64,000 bases of DNA from Euphorbia lathyris. Taxonomy: Eukaryota; Streptophyta; Magnoliopsida; Malpighiales; Euphorbiaceae. A program made the translations under genes and the position numbers. The stretch spans positions 13,343,001 to 13,407,000 of the forward strand of contig NC_088913.1 in the NCBI RefSeq assembly GCF_963576675.1, written 5' to 3'. Of this stretch, positions 1 to 10,975 are shown piece after piece (position 1 is the stretch's first letter; each line of letters opens with the position of its first letter). The notes under the pieces are model-generated. The model had not been told where the DNA came from. It saw only the letters and a program-made list of their open reading frames with translations, and did no database searches.

Positions 1-1634
1 TTACCACAGAAGTCACAATGGACCTTCCTTTGTGGACGCCTTATTGGCGGGTCAGCACCATTGTGCTGAGCATGCCAACACACCTTGGTAGTGTGGCCTT
101 TCTTCCCACAAAAGTCACATTGGACATTTCGTTGGGGAGTCCATTTCCGCTGACTAGTACCTAAGTACTCAGTGTAATGATGGACATTTTTCTGATTCGG
201 AACCTTTAGCTGGTTCTGAATAGATGTGATGTCTTTCCTCAGCTTCTTAGAGTATGATTTGACCTCAGTGACATAACTATGCATGATCTTAAGATTTTCA
301 TCTTGCCTAGTATTGTCCTGGAGAAGATGACGAAGGTCACTGAGTTTGGCCTCCTCAATCTCATCACATCGCCTGCTGAGTGCTCGCACTTTCTTGTTAC
401 ACTTTTTGATAAGTGTGTAAAGATCACTCAGGGCATTAATCATTTCATTTCTGAGCGAAGGTAGAGTTGTTACCTCAGTTGGTTGTTCCTCATTGTCAGA
501 TACACATAATGAGTCAGCTTGCTCAGAAGGACAGGGGTCAGCAGACTCATCTGCCATGAAACAAATGTTTGCAGACTCAGTGGCTTCATCTCCTGATGAG
601 GATGATTCATCGCTATCGCTCCATGTGGACACCATTGCTTTTCTCCCACTTTTCTTGTCCTTCTTCAGGGTAGGACAGCTTGACTTGATATGGCCAGTTT
701 GATGAAATTCAAAGCATGTGATAGGCTTTAAGCTTTCCTTCTTGTATTTGCTGTCGCTTGACTCAGCTTTGTATTTGTCATATTTCTTGAATGGCTTTCT
801 GCTGTACTTGTCATTCTTGCGGAACAGCTTCTTCATCTTTCTTGTGAACATGGCCATTTCTTCATCATCAGATGAGTCACCATCAGTGGAGTCAGCTTTC
901 ATGACAAGAGACTTTTGCTTCTTGTCCTCAGCTTTTTCTTTCACCTCAAAGTTCTTCATCGATATCTCATGGGTCAGCAGAGATTCGATGAGCTCATCAT
1001 ACTTGTAGGTGGTTAGGTCTTGGGCTTCCTCAACGGTTGTCTTCTTCGCTTGCCAGCTTTGGGGAAGACTCCTCAGTATTTTCTTCACTTGCTCTTCCTC
1101 AGTGAAGTTCTTGCCGAGCCTCTTGAGTTCGTTAATAATGTTGGTGAACCTTGAGTTCATGTCAGAAATTCCTTCACCATCATTCATCTCAAACAACTCG
1201 TATAGCCTCATGTGTTGGTTCACCTTGGATTCCTTGACCTTACTGGTTCCTTCATAGGTGACCTCCAGCTTCTTCCATATCTCCTGTGCTGACTCGCAAC
1301 CTGAGATTTTATTGTACTCTGCAGCATCTAACGCACAGTGAAGCATGTTTATAGCAGCATCATGATTTTGCAGTTTCTTGAGGTCATCCTCTGACCACTT
1401 AGCCTCAGCTTTGACAGACGTTTGTCCGTCAACAGTTTCAACAGGAACAAACGGGCCTTGGACTATGGAAAGCCATGCACTCATGTTTGTTGCCTGAATG
1501 AAGTTTTTCATTCTGTTCTTCCAAAAGGTATAGTTAGACCCGAAGAACAGAGGAGGCCTAGTAATGGACAGTCCCTCAGGAAGAATCTGAGTTGTCTAAT
1601 TTTCTGGGCGGAAACGAGCGCTGTTCTCAGCCAT
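1..1634 (-). pseudogene. Copia-type gag, 5' part of gag-pol, cut by the window edge
   Basis: This is the capsid/nucleocapsid part of a Ty1/Copia polyprotein. The minus-strand frame starts with ATG at 1632-1634 (MAENSARFRPEN) and stays open to position 1, except for a TAG at 1596-1598 (codon 13), most simply a CAG to TAG change. After it comes a UBN2/gag-polypeptide domain (ITRPPLFFGSNYTFWK near the start, later ILRSLPQSW). Two zinc knuckles follow. The first, at about 675-716, reads C-F-E-F-H..H..C, so its second Cys is replaced by Phe. The second, at about 78-119, is a normal CX2CX4HX4C. The remainder (PR, INT, RT) lies off the left edge. The ATG sits about 60 nt downstream of the primer site, as expected. 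An internal ATG after the stop could restart translation, but function is doubtful. Confidence 0.85.
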
Positions 1635-1682
1635 TGTGGGGATTAGCTTAAGATAGTTATATCTTGTTCAGTGAGCTGTTAA

Positions 1683-1694
1683 GCTCTGATACCA
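1683..1694 (-). other. Primer-binding site of the Copia element (initiator tRNA-Met type)
   Basis: On the minus strand the sequence reads TGGTATCAGAGC. This is the usual Copia primer site complementary to the 3' region of initiator tRNA-Met. It lies two bases inside the LTR boundary at 1697 and fixes the minus-strand orientation of the element. Confidence 0.9.
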
Positions 1695-1696
1695 CT

Positions 1697-2900
1697 TGTT
1701 GGTCCCGTATAACGTGACAATATTAGTTCCAATGGGGGGTTAGGAACTATTTAAAAATTTTCACGTATGGCTGACTGTTAATTTTAACTTAGACTTTCTC
1801 GAAGTCTTTTAGCACGGTGAAACTGAGTAAGTTTTAGATACAAGCTTAGTCAACAGGTGACTAAGTCTGAATCTATCCTTGAGTCAGGAGATAGCACTTG
1901 AGTCTATTCCTGAACTCAGCTTCTCAGTTCACTCAACTCAGCTTATGTTCTTTTTAGCGTTTAACTAGGCAATGTTATAGCAAGCAATAATTTAAGGAGA
2001 TAAGGGTTAGAAAGATATTACTCAGCAGACGTATCCTGGTTCGGCCTCTCCGCCTACGTCCAGTCCCCGAAATTCCTTCCGAGCTTTTCAGAATCCTCTA
2101 CTGAGCTCTTATAAGGTAGAGCACAAACCTTTTACAATAGAAAGCTGAGTATACAAGAGTACCTTCCTATATTCCTCTACTCACTCCTATTTCTACCGCT
2201 GAGTACTATGACCGAGTACTCAGCTTCTCCTTTCTATACTTCTAGAAATGATAAGTGTTTGTTTGTCCTAAACAACAATTGCTAAGACACTTTAGATGAT
2301 TTAGATCACTCTAGACTTTTACACAGGATTGGAATTGGTGTAAGATTTGCTTTGCTTTTCTCACAGAACTTCGAATATCAATTTGGTCAGCGTTTTGACT
2401 TGATTGAAGATCTGCATCGAATGAAGCGTTTGAGTGGCCTATTTATAGTGACACTTGATGCACCGGTAATTTCGAATTTCGAAATAACCGTTGGAGGAAA
2501 ACTGCTTCCTGTCGCTTTCACTTAGTACGTGCTCAGCGTCCTCGGCCAATCAAATTCTTGTATCTTTTGTCTTCGGCAGTGCTCAGCAGCTTTCCGTCAG
2601 ACAAGACAGAATGTCTCCACATTTATGGTAAAGTCTTCCAGACAGCTTTCTGCGTCTTCTGAACTTTACCCAAAGTAGAAATACTTTGTCTTCAAGTTTA
2701 TTCAGGTCAGCCGCTGACCTGACTTTCTTGTCGCTCAACTCAGCAGCTTCGTCTTGAAGCTTTTGGTCGAAGGCTTCTCGATCCTTCTCATTGCTGGGCT
2801 TGCGTTTTACTCAGTACAAGCTGCGTTTTGATCTTGGGCCGTGAGGCTTTCATCCGTTGACTTGGGCTTGACTTTCTCTTGTGGGCCTTTAGGCCTTACA
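1697..2900 (-). mobile_element. 5' LTR of the Copia element
   Basis: A 1204-bp block runs from TG at 1697, next to the primer site, to ..CCTTACA at 2900. On the minus strand it therefore begins TGTAAGGCC. The outer boundary is inferred from the terminal TG/CA dinucleotides, because the other LTR and target duplication are outside the window. No coding capacity was seen. The sequence is rich in CTCAG/GTCAGC words. Confidence 0.75.
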
Positions 2901-4218
2901 ACTTAATGTCTTATAGATTTAGAGAATCAACATTGAACAAATACATTAGTATGAATAAATCAAAGCATTTAAACTTAATGTGTTATAATATTTTTATCAT
3001 GGAGATTTAATTCTTGTTAAATAATTTTGTCAAATCAAAATCATGTGGAAAAGTGTTTCAACAGTTAGCTGATTACCTTTTTGTTTAGCTGATTGTTAAA
3101 AGTTGTTTGTGTAAAATGATAAATAAGGATATAGTAAAGTTTTTATTTGGGGTTAGGGATTAGTAAACAGAGGTAAAAATTTCGTTCAAAAGAGATTGAG
3201 CAGTAAACTAATTGAAAAAACTTCTAAAATGAGGCTTTTCAAAATTAGTTTTTTTGGACTTAATAAGGTTTTTCAAAACTCTTTCTATCAAATACCACTA
3301 ATAGAGGTTTGACTAGTCAAAACATCTAAAGTGGATCAAAACTCTAATTTTATCCCAAAAAACTCTTTAACAAACAGGATCAAAATATGGGTTGGAGTTA
3401 TTTAGGAGTAAATTACAATCATGGCCTTCAATTTTGACCTTAATTTATCAGGGCTTTTAAACTTTAAGGGGTTTTGGTTCGCGCAAAGATAACATACATG
3501 AATTCAGAAAGGGAAATAAGGACGAGAAAGGAAATGAGTAATTCTGAATTTTCTATGTGTTTGTTTCAATTCCGGAAAGAAAGTGATATACCACATATTC
3601 AAAAGACGAGAATCAACTAAAATTATGAATTTTCCTTAACAACAATTTTTTATATTTACATATTTTAAAGGCTCTAGACCTCTACTTTTTACACTATTTT
3701 CTACAAAATAAAGTACTTAGCCCTATTGTTAGATTAAAGTACAAAATAAAAACCATATGGTTTGAGATTTTTACAGATGTAGTTCTGTTGTTTAAAAAGT
3801 TTTAAACAAATATATGTGGGTTGTGTAGTTTGCAAACTGAAACATTTTGCTAAAAATTATCATTATGACTATTTAGCCAAAATGGAGTGATTTATGAAAA
3901 TTAAAAAGTCTGATTTTGCAAAATTACCTCATATGTAATTGCCGATTTCACAAAATAACTAAACTACAAGTTATTTTTTATTGAAAAATTTACTCACATA
4001 TCCTTAAACTATAGACTAATGTTTGCAAATTTTTAACTATGTGATTGTGTTTGCAAATCAAAAAACCGTAATGTTTTTTGTTTTTATAGTTTACTCTTAG
4101 TGTTAATAGAGAAGTTTAGAAATAAATTTTGGACGGCTCCTATTGTACTATTCTTGTTGAGAGGCGATAGTTCAAAAAATGGACAATGTGTTACATTGTT
4201 GTCGGTTTTTTATTCCAT
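2901..4218. other. AT-rich spacer, no gene seen
   Basis: No open frame with recognisable protein similarity was found on either strand. A weak, diverged inverted repeat can be seen at about 3736-4092, where its two ends resemble each other as reverse complements. It may be an old MITE. Confidence 0.5.
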
Positions 4219-4531
4219 TTTAGAGCACGTTTGTTTTACCTGCTGTTTGCTGTTTGCTGTTTGCGGTTACAGTTTGTTGTTGCTGTTTGCTGTTGCTGCT
4301 ACGGTTTGCTGTTGGAAAAAAACTACTTTTCCAAAAAGCAGAGATTCTCTGCTTTACAAAGGCTGCTTTTCGGGTGTAAAAGGCAAACAGCAGATCACTA
4401 ACCAAACACTTAATGCTGCCTTTTAGATGTAAAAGGCAAATAGAAGGTCACTAACCAAACACCTAAAACTCTCATTTTGAAGTGAAAATGCAAAAAGGAG
4501 TATGAAAAGGAGCAACCAAACACCCCTTTAG
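4219..4531. repeat. Dispersed MITE-like repeat with GTTTGCTGTTTGC-rich core
   Basis: The block starts TTTAGAGCACGTTTG and ends CAACCAAACACCCCTTTA, so its ends are loosely complementary. The core is an irregular run of TTTGCTG words. A second copy lies inverted at 31526-31707, sharing the core, the AAGCAGAGA..TCTCTGCTTT stretch and the CACTAACCAAACAC end. At the right end the ACCAAACAC terminus is repeated three times, suggesting internal duplication. The short frames here are chance readings of low-complexity sequence. Confidence 0.65.
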
Positions 4532-4903
4532 TTGACTACATTCTTGATTCTTAATTTCAATATATGATTACTATTAAATTTAGATAGAAGATAATAATAA
4601 TTTATATACATAATTTTTAACAATTGAGATTTAAATAATTATTGTAATTAAAATTATAGTTAGAATTAGAGATCCAAATCATATGACCTAATTGAAATAT
4701 ATTGTAAATAGAAGACCTCCTTAAATCAGAGGCCCGAAGCAGCGGTTTAGGCCGACTCCCCTGAAACCGGCTCGAATTAAAAATAATTACTCCAATCATT
4801 AAAATTAAAATACAGAGAACTAGACAAAACTGAAACAAAATTAATAAAATAAAACAAAATGCATTTAGGTTGGATTCACAAAATTTGGCTTTTATTATTA
4901 TTA

Positions 4904-5147
4904 GGGTAAGGTAATAAAATAGGCCTATAATTTTTGGAGAAGTATTAATTTAGGTTTTAATAACGGAACGTGACATCAATAATATTAATCCGCTAAATTA
5001 TGATTTCTCTCTCCAAGTACAATTGACAGAACTTAAAGAAGTAATATGACGTGTCACATTCCGTTATCAAAGCCTAAATTAGTACTTTTTTTAAATGTGG
5101 AGTTATAATTTCTCAAAAACTATATGTCTATTTTGGTACCTTATCCC
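4904..5147. mobile_element. Foldback MITE with TTA target duplication (MITE A)
   Basis: The terminal inverted repeats are GGGTAAGGTAATAAAATAGG at the left and GGGATAAGGTACCAAAATAG at the right, on the opposite strand. Complementary arms continue inward (TAACGGAACGTGACA against its complement near 5050-5080). The flanks are TTA on both sides. The TTA duplication and GGG start suggest a PIF/Harbinger-type non-autonomous element. A related diverged copy is at about 28675-28830. Confidence 0.7.
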
Positions 5148-5177
5148 TTATTATTATTATTATTATTATTATTATTA
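5148..5177. repeat. (TTA)10 microsatellite
   Basis: Ten uninterrupted TTA units lie between two foldback elements. Confidence 0.97.
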
Positions 5178-5554
5178 GACATAATACGCATTTTGCTCTC
5201 CAAACTAAGGCTTCAAAGTCAATTGGGACCCCAAACTATTAAAATCATCAATCAGGTCTCTGAACTAAGCAAAAATCACGAGTTGAGACCCCATTCTAAA
5301 CAAATCATCAATTGAGGTGTCATCGAAAATCATTTGGTTGAACAGTTGCAGACCCTCTTCCTCAAACTCATTTTGAACCAACACAAAGATTATTACAATC
5401 TATATCAAATAGTCACAATTTTTTATTTTAGGATAGTATAGAGACTCAATTGATAATTTTTGCTTAGTTAAGGGACCTGATTGATGATTTTGATAGTTTA
5501 GAGTCCTAATTGACTTTGAAGCTTTAGTTTGGGTACCCAAATGAATGTAATGCC
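5178..5554. mobile_element. Foldback MITE with long inverted arms (MITE B)
   Basis: The left arm, about 5178-5310, and the right arm, about 5425-5554, are imperfect reverse complements over about 125 bp. Shared words include CTTCAAAGTCAATT, AAAATCATCAATCAGGTC and AACTAAGCAAAAAT. It is inserted in a TTA microsatellite, with TTA units on both sides. No coding capacity was seen. Confidence 0.75.

Positions 5555-5618
<64 letters not shown>
5555..5618. repeat. (TTA)n microsatellite, about 21 units
   Basis: An uninterrupted TTA run of 64 bp lies on the right flank of MITE B. Open frames reading as long Tyr runs here are artefacts of the microsatellite. Confidence 0.97.
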
Positions 5619-5619
<1 letters not shown>

Positions 5620-5639
5620 CAGTTTGTTTAGTTTTGTAC

Positions 5640-6320
5640 GGTCTTCACTTCAGTAAGGTATTCTATTTTGATACATTCACTCACTACCTATTTCGTAACA
5701 TTTTGAGCTTCTTACGCCATGAATATTCTCTCGTCTTCTTTTCTGCCATCATAACTTGTTTCCGATCGTTTCTTCACCAATTTCAGGTATTTCTTTGTCT
5801 CTTTCTATTTCTGTAGTTCGATATGGTTCTTTTACCTGTTTTTAAAGGTCATGGTTAAGAGTTGAGTCGAGCTAGGGTTTCCATCAATTTGGAGCTTTTA
5901 TGATCATCGTAAACTAGGGTTTTGCTCTTTGCTACTTGAGGAACTCATATTTTATTGGGATAAGTATCAATTTTAATTCAATTTTATTGAGGAACTAGGA
6001 TTATAATAACTTAGTTATTGGGGAAGATATCAAAACAACCCAATCTTAATTCAATTTTATCTCGGTGGTATCTTAAGAGCAATATTCCCCAAAATTGATC
6101 CCCATTCTCTTTCTCAATGCTAGTATAAGAAAAGAATTGCAAAAGAAAATGCAGAATTTGATTTTTCTTTGTAGGAGTGTGAAAATGGGTTGTCTATATG
6201 TTCCACGATAAAGGCGTAATTATTTTCTTATACCCAATTTGCAACCTTGAAATTAAAGCATTTTAGTTCTCTATTTCATTACTTTCCACTATTTATTGAT
6301 AAATTTTTGACAGAGCAGTG
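5640..6320 (+). promoter_or_regulatory. 5' leader of F-box gene F1 with a probable 5'UTR intron
   Basis: The sequence ..CACCAATTTCAG|GTATTTCTTTG near 5786 looks like a splice donor. TTTTGACAGAGCAG just before the ATG looks like an acceptor, giving an intron of about 530 nt. The same arrangement is kept on the minus strand upstream of copy F3 (donor near 28072). F4 also has a likely leader intron (donor near 36589). No convincing TATA box could be chosen. Confidence 0.5.
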
Positions 6321-7874
6321 ATGAAAAGGAAAAAGATTTCAAAAGCTTGTGGCAAAAAACGTAGAAATGAAGAAGATGAGGCTGGCCAAGTAGAGATCCA
6401 ATATTCAGGTTGTTCAATTACGAATTTACCTATCCACCTCCTTGCAGCTATTCTTTTTAGACTGTCGATTAAGGAGATAATGGTTTGCAAATGCATATGC
6501 AAATCTTTGTATACTACAATTTCAAATCCTGAATTTGCTCAATCTGAGGTCTGTGCAATTGCTCGAACCGTGAATTATTCACACGTGTCAAGAATACTTT
6601 ATCCCCTTGAGCTAGAGCAGGATGAACAGTTCATGGACACGGTTTCAAGTCAGCAATGCCATGACTATTCTGAAATTTCCCTGGTTAGTATGAAATTTGA
6701 CACCAAGTTAAAGATTCCAGTGCGCAACTTCCCGTTGGTTTTAACGGATAGCATCGATGACAATGAAGAAATAACATTGAAGGTGAATGCTCACCGTTAT
6801 AAGGTAGTGAATTCGTGTAATGGATTTCTTTGCCTGTCTGAACCATTGGATAATAAGCCTGTTGTTGTGTGTAATCCAGTTACTGGTGAGTTTATTAATC
6901 TTCCGCAAGTCATTGACGGTAAAAATGTTGATGGTTACGATGATGGTATTGATTGTGGTTTTGGTTTTAATCCAAAGACCAATCACTACAAAGTGGTAAG
7001 GATTTTTGCACATGACACTATCTGTAGGCTGGCTCAGATACATATTCTTGGTACTGGATCATGGAAAATTATCAAATCTGCTCCCCATCCGGGCTATAAG
7101 TTAGCATTTCCTACTTATTTGAATGGTGTAGTTCATTGGTTTGGTCTTCTTGGTGAGAAAATGAGCCTTATTGTTTCATTTGATTGTGAGAAAGAATGTT
7201 TCCTACCATTTTCATCACCTCCATTAAGAGAGGACAACAAGGTCGATGTTGGCATGGGAGTTCTAGGAGGATGTCTTTGCGTTTGTGACTCTTCGAATCA
7301 ATCACTGATTTGTGTTTGGGTGATGAAGAAGTATGGTGTTGAAAAATCTTGGACTAAAGTTTTCGAAATCAACATGTGTTGTTGTGATATATTGCTTTAT
7401 GGATTATATCAACCGATAAAATACATGAATAATGGAGCACTTTTGATGTTTAATTATCCGAGAAGTGATCTAATTTATTATGACCCGAGAAAACCTGTAT
7501 TGAAGCTCTTTGGGGTTTACCACACTGAATCAAGCATTGAGATAATTGCTCATACTCCAAGCTTCATTTCACTTAAGGATGTTCTTGCAGGATGTAACGT
7601 GGAGGTGCTTAATGTCAATTCAAGGTACCTGCTAACCAAACTGTTTCTGTATAGAAGTAAATTGTTTGTGCTTTACTCATTGAATTATTTGAACTACAGG
7701 TGTGCTAGGTTGAAACTAAAGGGCGAACTTAGAGCCATTTCCTTATATGAGAAGACGATTGAATCTAATTCTGAATATGATCCTTATGAGCTTCAGTATT
7801 GTTACTTACCTACTGGATTCGAAGCATACTGGTGGGGTAACTATGAGTATTGCTATTCAAAAGTTTGGATGTAA
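6321..7874 (+). CDS. F-box protein with F-box-associated domain, CPR1/CPR30-like (F1)
   Basis: This is a likely substrate-recognition subunit of an SCF ubiquitin ligase; the target is unknown. The N-terminus is basic (MKRKKISK), followed by an F-box at about residues 35-75 (TNLPIHLLAAILFRL..CKCICKSLYTTI). A plant F-box-associated region covers about 130-400 (KIVNSCNGFLCLSEP-like core, CNPVTGEFINLPQV, GFGFNPKTNHYKVVRIF, LGTGSWK). Start: the ATG at 6321; a GTG just before it is not a plausible plant start. An internal 75-nt stretch, 7625-7699, has GT..AG ends and is almost certainly an intron, but it has no stop and keeps the frame. The protein is 517 aa unspliced or 492 aa spliced. Copies F2, F3 and F4 are relatives. 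Unlike F2 and F3, this copy is intact. Confidence 0.85.
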   Translation: MKRKKISKACGKKRRNEEDEAGQVEIQYSGCSITNLPIHLLAAILFRLSIKEIMVCKCICKSLYTTISNPEFAQSEVCAIARTVNYSHVSRILYPLELEQDEQFMDTVSSQQCHDYSEISLVSMKFDTKLKIPVRNFPLVLTDSIDDNEEITLKVNAHRYKVVNSCNGFLCLSEPLDNKPVVVCNPVTGEFINLPQVIDGKNVDGYDDGIDCGFGFNPKTNHYKVVRIFAHDTICRLAQIHILGTGSWKIIKSAPHPGYKLAFPTYLNGVVHWFGLLGEKMSLIVSFDCEKECFLPFSSPPLREDNKVDVGMGVLGGCLCVCDSSNQSLICVWVMKKYGVEKSWTKVFEINMCCCDILLYGLYQPIKYMNNGALLMFNYPRSDLIYYDPRKPVLKLFGVYHTESSIEIIAHTPSFISLKDVLAGCNVEVLNVNSRYLLTKLFLYRSKLFVLYSLNYLNYRCARLKLKGELRAISLYEKTIESNSEYDPYELQYCYLPTGFEAYWWGNYEYCYSKVWM

Positions 7875-8056
7875 CCATAAATATATTTCTGCCTCAGGAA
7901 TTACATTTGAAGGTAGCATTTTGTTTTTGTTTAGTAAGATTTACTTTGTTGATTATTAGATATGGAGCGAGCTTCTTGTTTTTAATTTGTGACGCTTTGT
8001 TTTGTAGGCGAAAAAATAGTGTTACCTATTAGGATAAGGTTCAAATATGCACATAA
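7875..8056. other. 3' flank of F1
   Basis: The sequence just after the stop (ATATTTCTGCCTCAGGAATTACATT) is conserved beside F2, so the duplicated unit reached at least this point. No other feature was seen. Confidence 0.5.
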
Positions 8057-8242
8057 TTTTTTGGGGAAATGCAATTATATCCTAATGTAAAAAATTATAA
8101 AATTGTGTCCTCAATGTTTTCAACCTCGAGCAATTTGTATGGGTTTACTTCTGTTACATGCTCCTAGATCTCTCTAGGTTGAAAACGATGATAAAATTTT
8201 ACTATTTTCTACATTAGGAATAAATATGCATTTTTCCAAATT
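8057..8242. mobile_element. Foldback MITE (MITE C)
   Basis: Left arm TTTGGGGAAATGCAATTATA.. and right arm ..ATGCATTTTTCCAAA are imperfect reverse complements. They meet near CTCGAG/CTCTCTAGG around 8130-8180 and share CCTAATGTA and GTTTTCAACCT. The element abuts the LINE stub that follows. Confidence 0.6.
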
Positions 8243-8580
8243 GTGTCTTCTGAGATGAATTTTGTGATCTCGCATATCTTCCGATCGGGGAACAGAGCGG
8301 CTGATCTACTTGCTAACTATGGTCGCACATATCTTGCTGAGCGTTGGTGGGACTCTACCCTGGATTTCTGTCGTAGCTTGGTTAGTGATAACAAATGTGG
8401 CTGGGTATCTTACCGGTTTAGTTAGTTTCTGGCCTGTAACTCTTTTTCATTCTTTCTGTAATTTTTGCTTTTCTATCTTAATAAAATTGGGTCGGGGTTT
8501 ATCTAGGTTCGTAGATGGTGCCGACCTAGTTGGGATGTCCTACTTCCTAGACACCCCACCCGGCTCTTAATATAAAAAAA
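8243..8580 (+). mobile_element. 5'-truncated LINE stub: end of RNase H plus 3'UTR
   Basis: The frame reads SSEMNFVISHIFRSGNRAADLL..WWD..LDFC, then a stop at 8423-8425. It matches the end of the LINE at 28889-31437 (SSMTFAVTHIYREGNQVADLL..WWDELPDFC). The 3'UTR also matches in pattern (AATAAAATTGGGTCGGGGT.., GTTGGGATG, CACCCCAC) and ends in a short A run at 8574-8580. This is a dead, heavily 5'-truncated copy. The RNase H is of the plant L1-type RVT_3 kind. Confidence 0.8.
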
Positions 8581-10975
8581 GGGCAGCTTTAGACATAATT
8601 TTATTATTATAATTTGAGAGGTTCATGATAAAATAAAAAGATTGAATTCACTTTTACTTATGTCTTCGTAAAAAATTATGAATTTTTATTTTTATATATT
8701 ATTCGGTTATTTATTTAGTGATAAGGTATTCAATAGTGTTGACATGATCATGAGTTAGCGTTAGATATGACTCTTATCAAAATTTTAGGGTGGAGATTAA
8801 TACCATGATTTAGATTAAGGTGATTATTTAGTCAATTATTCAATGACAACACTACCTGTTAGTATTATCTTTATTAAAATCTGACGGTAGAGATTAAAAA
8901 TAATTATAAAGTTTAGATCTAACGGTGAGAGGTCAAATTTTGGTCATTCAAAGTCCATATGAATATGAGTAGCTGAAGCTGAAGTAGCTACTTTCGAAGT
9001 AACAGAAAGAAAAGCAACGACCGGAGTGGGAGAGTCGGAGTCGGAAAGAAGATTCCTGCCATCACCTAACCATAGTTCCAGTGGTAAGCGAACCCGGGGT
9101 AAACTTCAGTGGGTAGAGAAGGCGATCTACTAGTTTCAAGTTTGTTTCTGAGACATGAGATGGGGCTTAGGATCAAGATCTGATTCCATATCTTCTATTT
9201 ACCAAACCAAACCCGAATGCTACAGCTTCATGCCAAATAGATTCTAACATAGAAAATACCACTGGAATTTCATGAAATATGGGATGTCTCTATAATAGAT
9301 TCTAACATAGGCAATGTTGGATAATCATAGGCAATCTTGAAAAAGGCATATTTGAACCCTTGAATAATTTAATTGCTATTGAATAAGATTCTGTCTTTAA
9401 AAAATAGATACAATAAGTTCTTGATTAATTATTGTTAAACAAGTCTTTGATATAAAAATTCAACATATTAAGCTCCTCTTATATATCCTCTTAGGCAATC
9501 CGGTTATATGTGTGTTTCAAACTCCATTTAACACAAACGAATTTGCCAAGATATAATTGTTTTAACTCGTTAATTGACAAATAGATTACTACACCAGATA
9601 ATTTCTTAACATTTTACTTTGGAGCAACAATGATATTATGACAGTTTTACGTACTGTAAATAAGGTTTGAATTATTCACATATCTGATATGTCAAATAGG
9701 AGTTTAATATGTTAAAAAATTATTATTTGACTTAATAGATCCATTTAAAAAGGTTTAATATGTTAAAAAGAATAATTGGTTCTTTATATTGACAAGTGAT
9801 ACATTTATAAGGTCCGACGAGGCTTGGGAACAAAGAGTATAAAGCATATGATAAAAGGGAAAGAAGAAAATAATGGGGAACTGAAAATATAACCTATCAA
9901 GCACAATCTTGCTATATATATCCGTAATACGGATAAGCTGAAAATATTTGTTTCTTTGATGTTTTAGTCTATTATGGAATTAAATTTTCTAAGGGATCCT
10001 TTAAGGAAATTATTTTCAATCTGTTAATGAAAGGTCATGAAGTATCATTCCGCACTGAATGAATGATACAACAAACCGTTTGAATCATATAAAGAAATGA
10101 TTTTAACATCTATTCAATTATAGAGCTTATAAATTATTTCTTAAGTAATGAGATTACAAAAGTAAAATAAAAATAAAAATAATAAAAATAAACATTTACA
10201 GAGCATATACTCAGTTTGAATCATAATTAAAAAAAATCTCATAATAAATAATTAAAGAGTATCTACACCAGATCAAAGGCAAGAAATTCTTATGTCCATT
10301 TTTCCTATCTCTTTACATATTTCCTATTCAGTTTTTGGCATGTGTCTTAATTAGTTTTAAAAAGGTTACTGAATTTCAATTTGTTTCAATAGTTTTTGAA
10401 CTTTCCTTTTTATTTCAATAAAAGTCATTTCGACAACTTCAGACATAAAAGAAAATCACCTTATATTGGAAATAATAAGCGTTTAAGTATGACTTGATAG
10501 CTACATGACAACAACAAAAAAAAAAGTTAATAAGTTTGTTATTTACTATTAATTCATGAACTACTTGAAATGATAACATGTCAGCTAAAAATAAACTTTT
10601 ATTTTAATTATCACGTGTCATACATGTATAGTTGCCACATGAGTGTAATGTTATGTAAAAAATAGCTCTTTTACAGGTAGTTACCAATATTATATTGATT
10701 GAAAACCAATTGAAGTTAAAATATGGAGAGGGGTGTACTGTGCTAAAGGCTATTGACTAATATTTTCATACAAATTCAGTGAAATAACATTTTATAATTA
10801 ATTCATTTCTATCTGTGAAAAAATATATAATATATAATTAAGCAATACATCAAATATCAATAAAGACATAAATGATGGAGAAAGTAGCAATAGTCCAGAA
10901 AAACAAAAGTAGAATACTTTAGAAAAATAAAATAAAGGAACATCAATCATTCTTTTTCTCATAGAACTCCTCCAA
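8581..10975. other. AT-rich intergenic region
   Basis: No recognisable gene was found. A GC-richer island at 8969-9133 is open for 54 codons without a start and was not called. Imperfect inverted or repeated tracts (AATATGTTAAAAA, AAGTTCTTGATTAATT) at 9340-9830 hint at old MITE debris. Confidence 0.5.

Noticed and set aside
5529..5816. Open frame rich in Tyr
   Set aside because: It is the TTA microsatellite read in frame plus leader sequence of F1.
8969..9133. A GC-richer 54-codon open stretch (AEAEVATFEVTERKATTGV..) that looks coding
   Set aside because: It has no start codon, no recognisable domain and no matching exon nearby, and the length is within chance. It could be an exon fragment, but nothing supports it.
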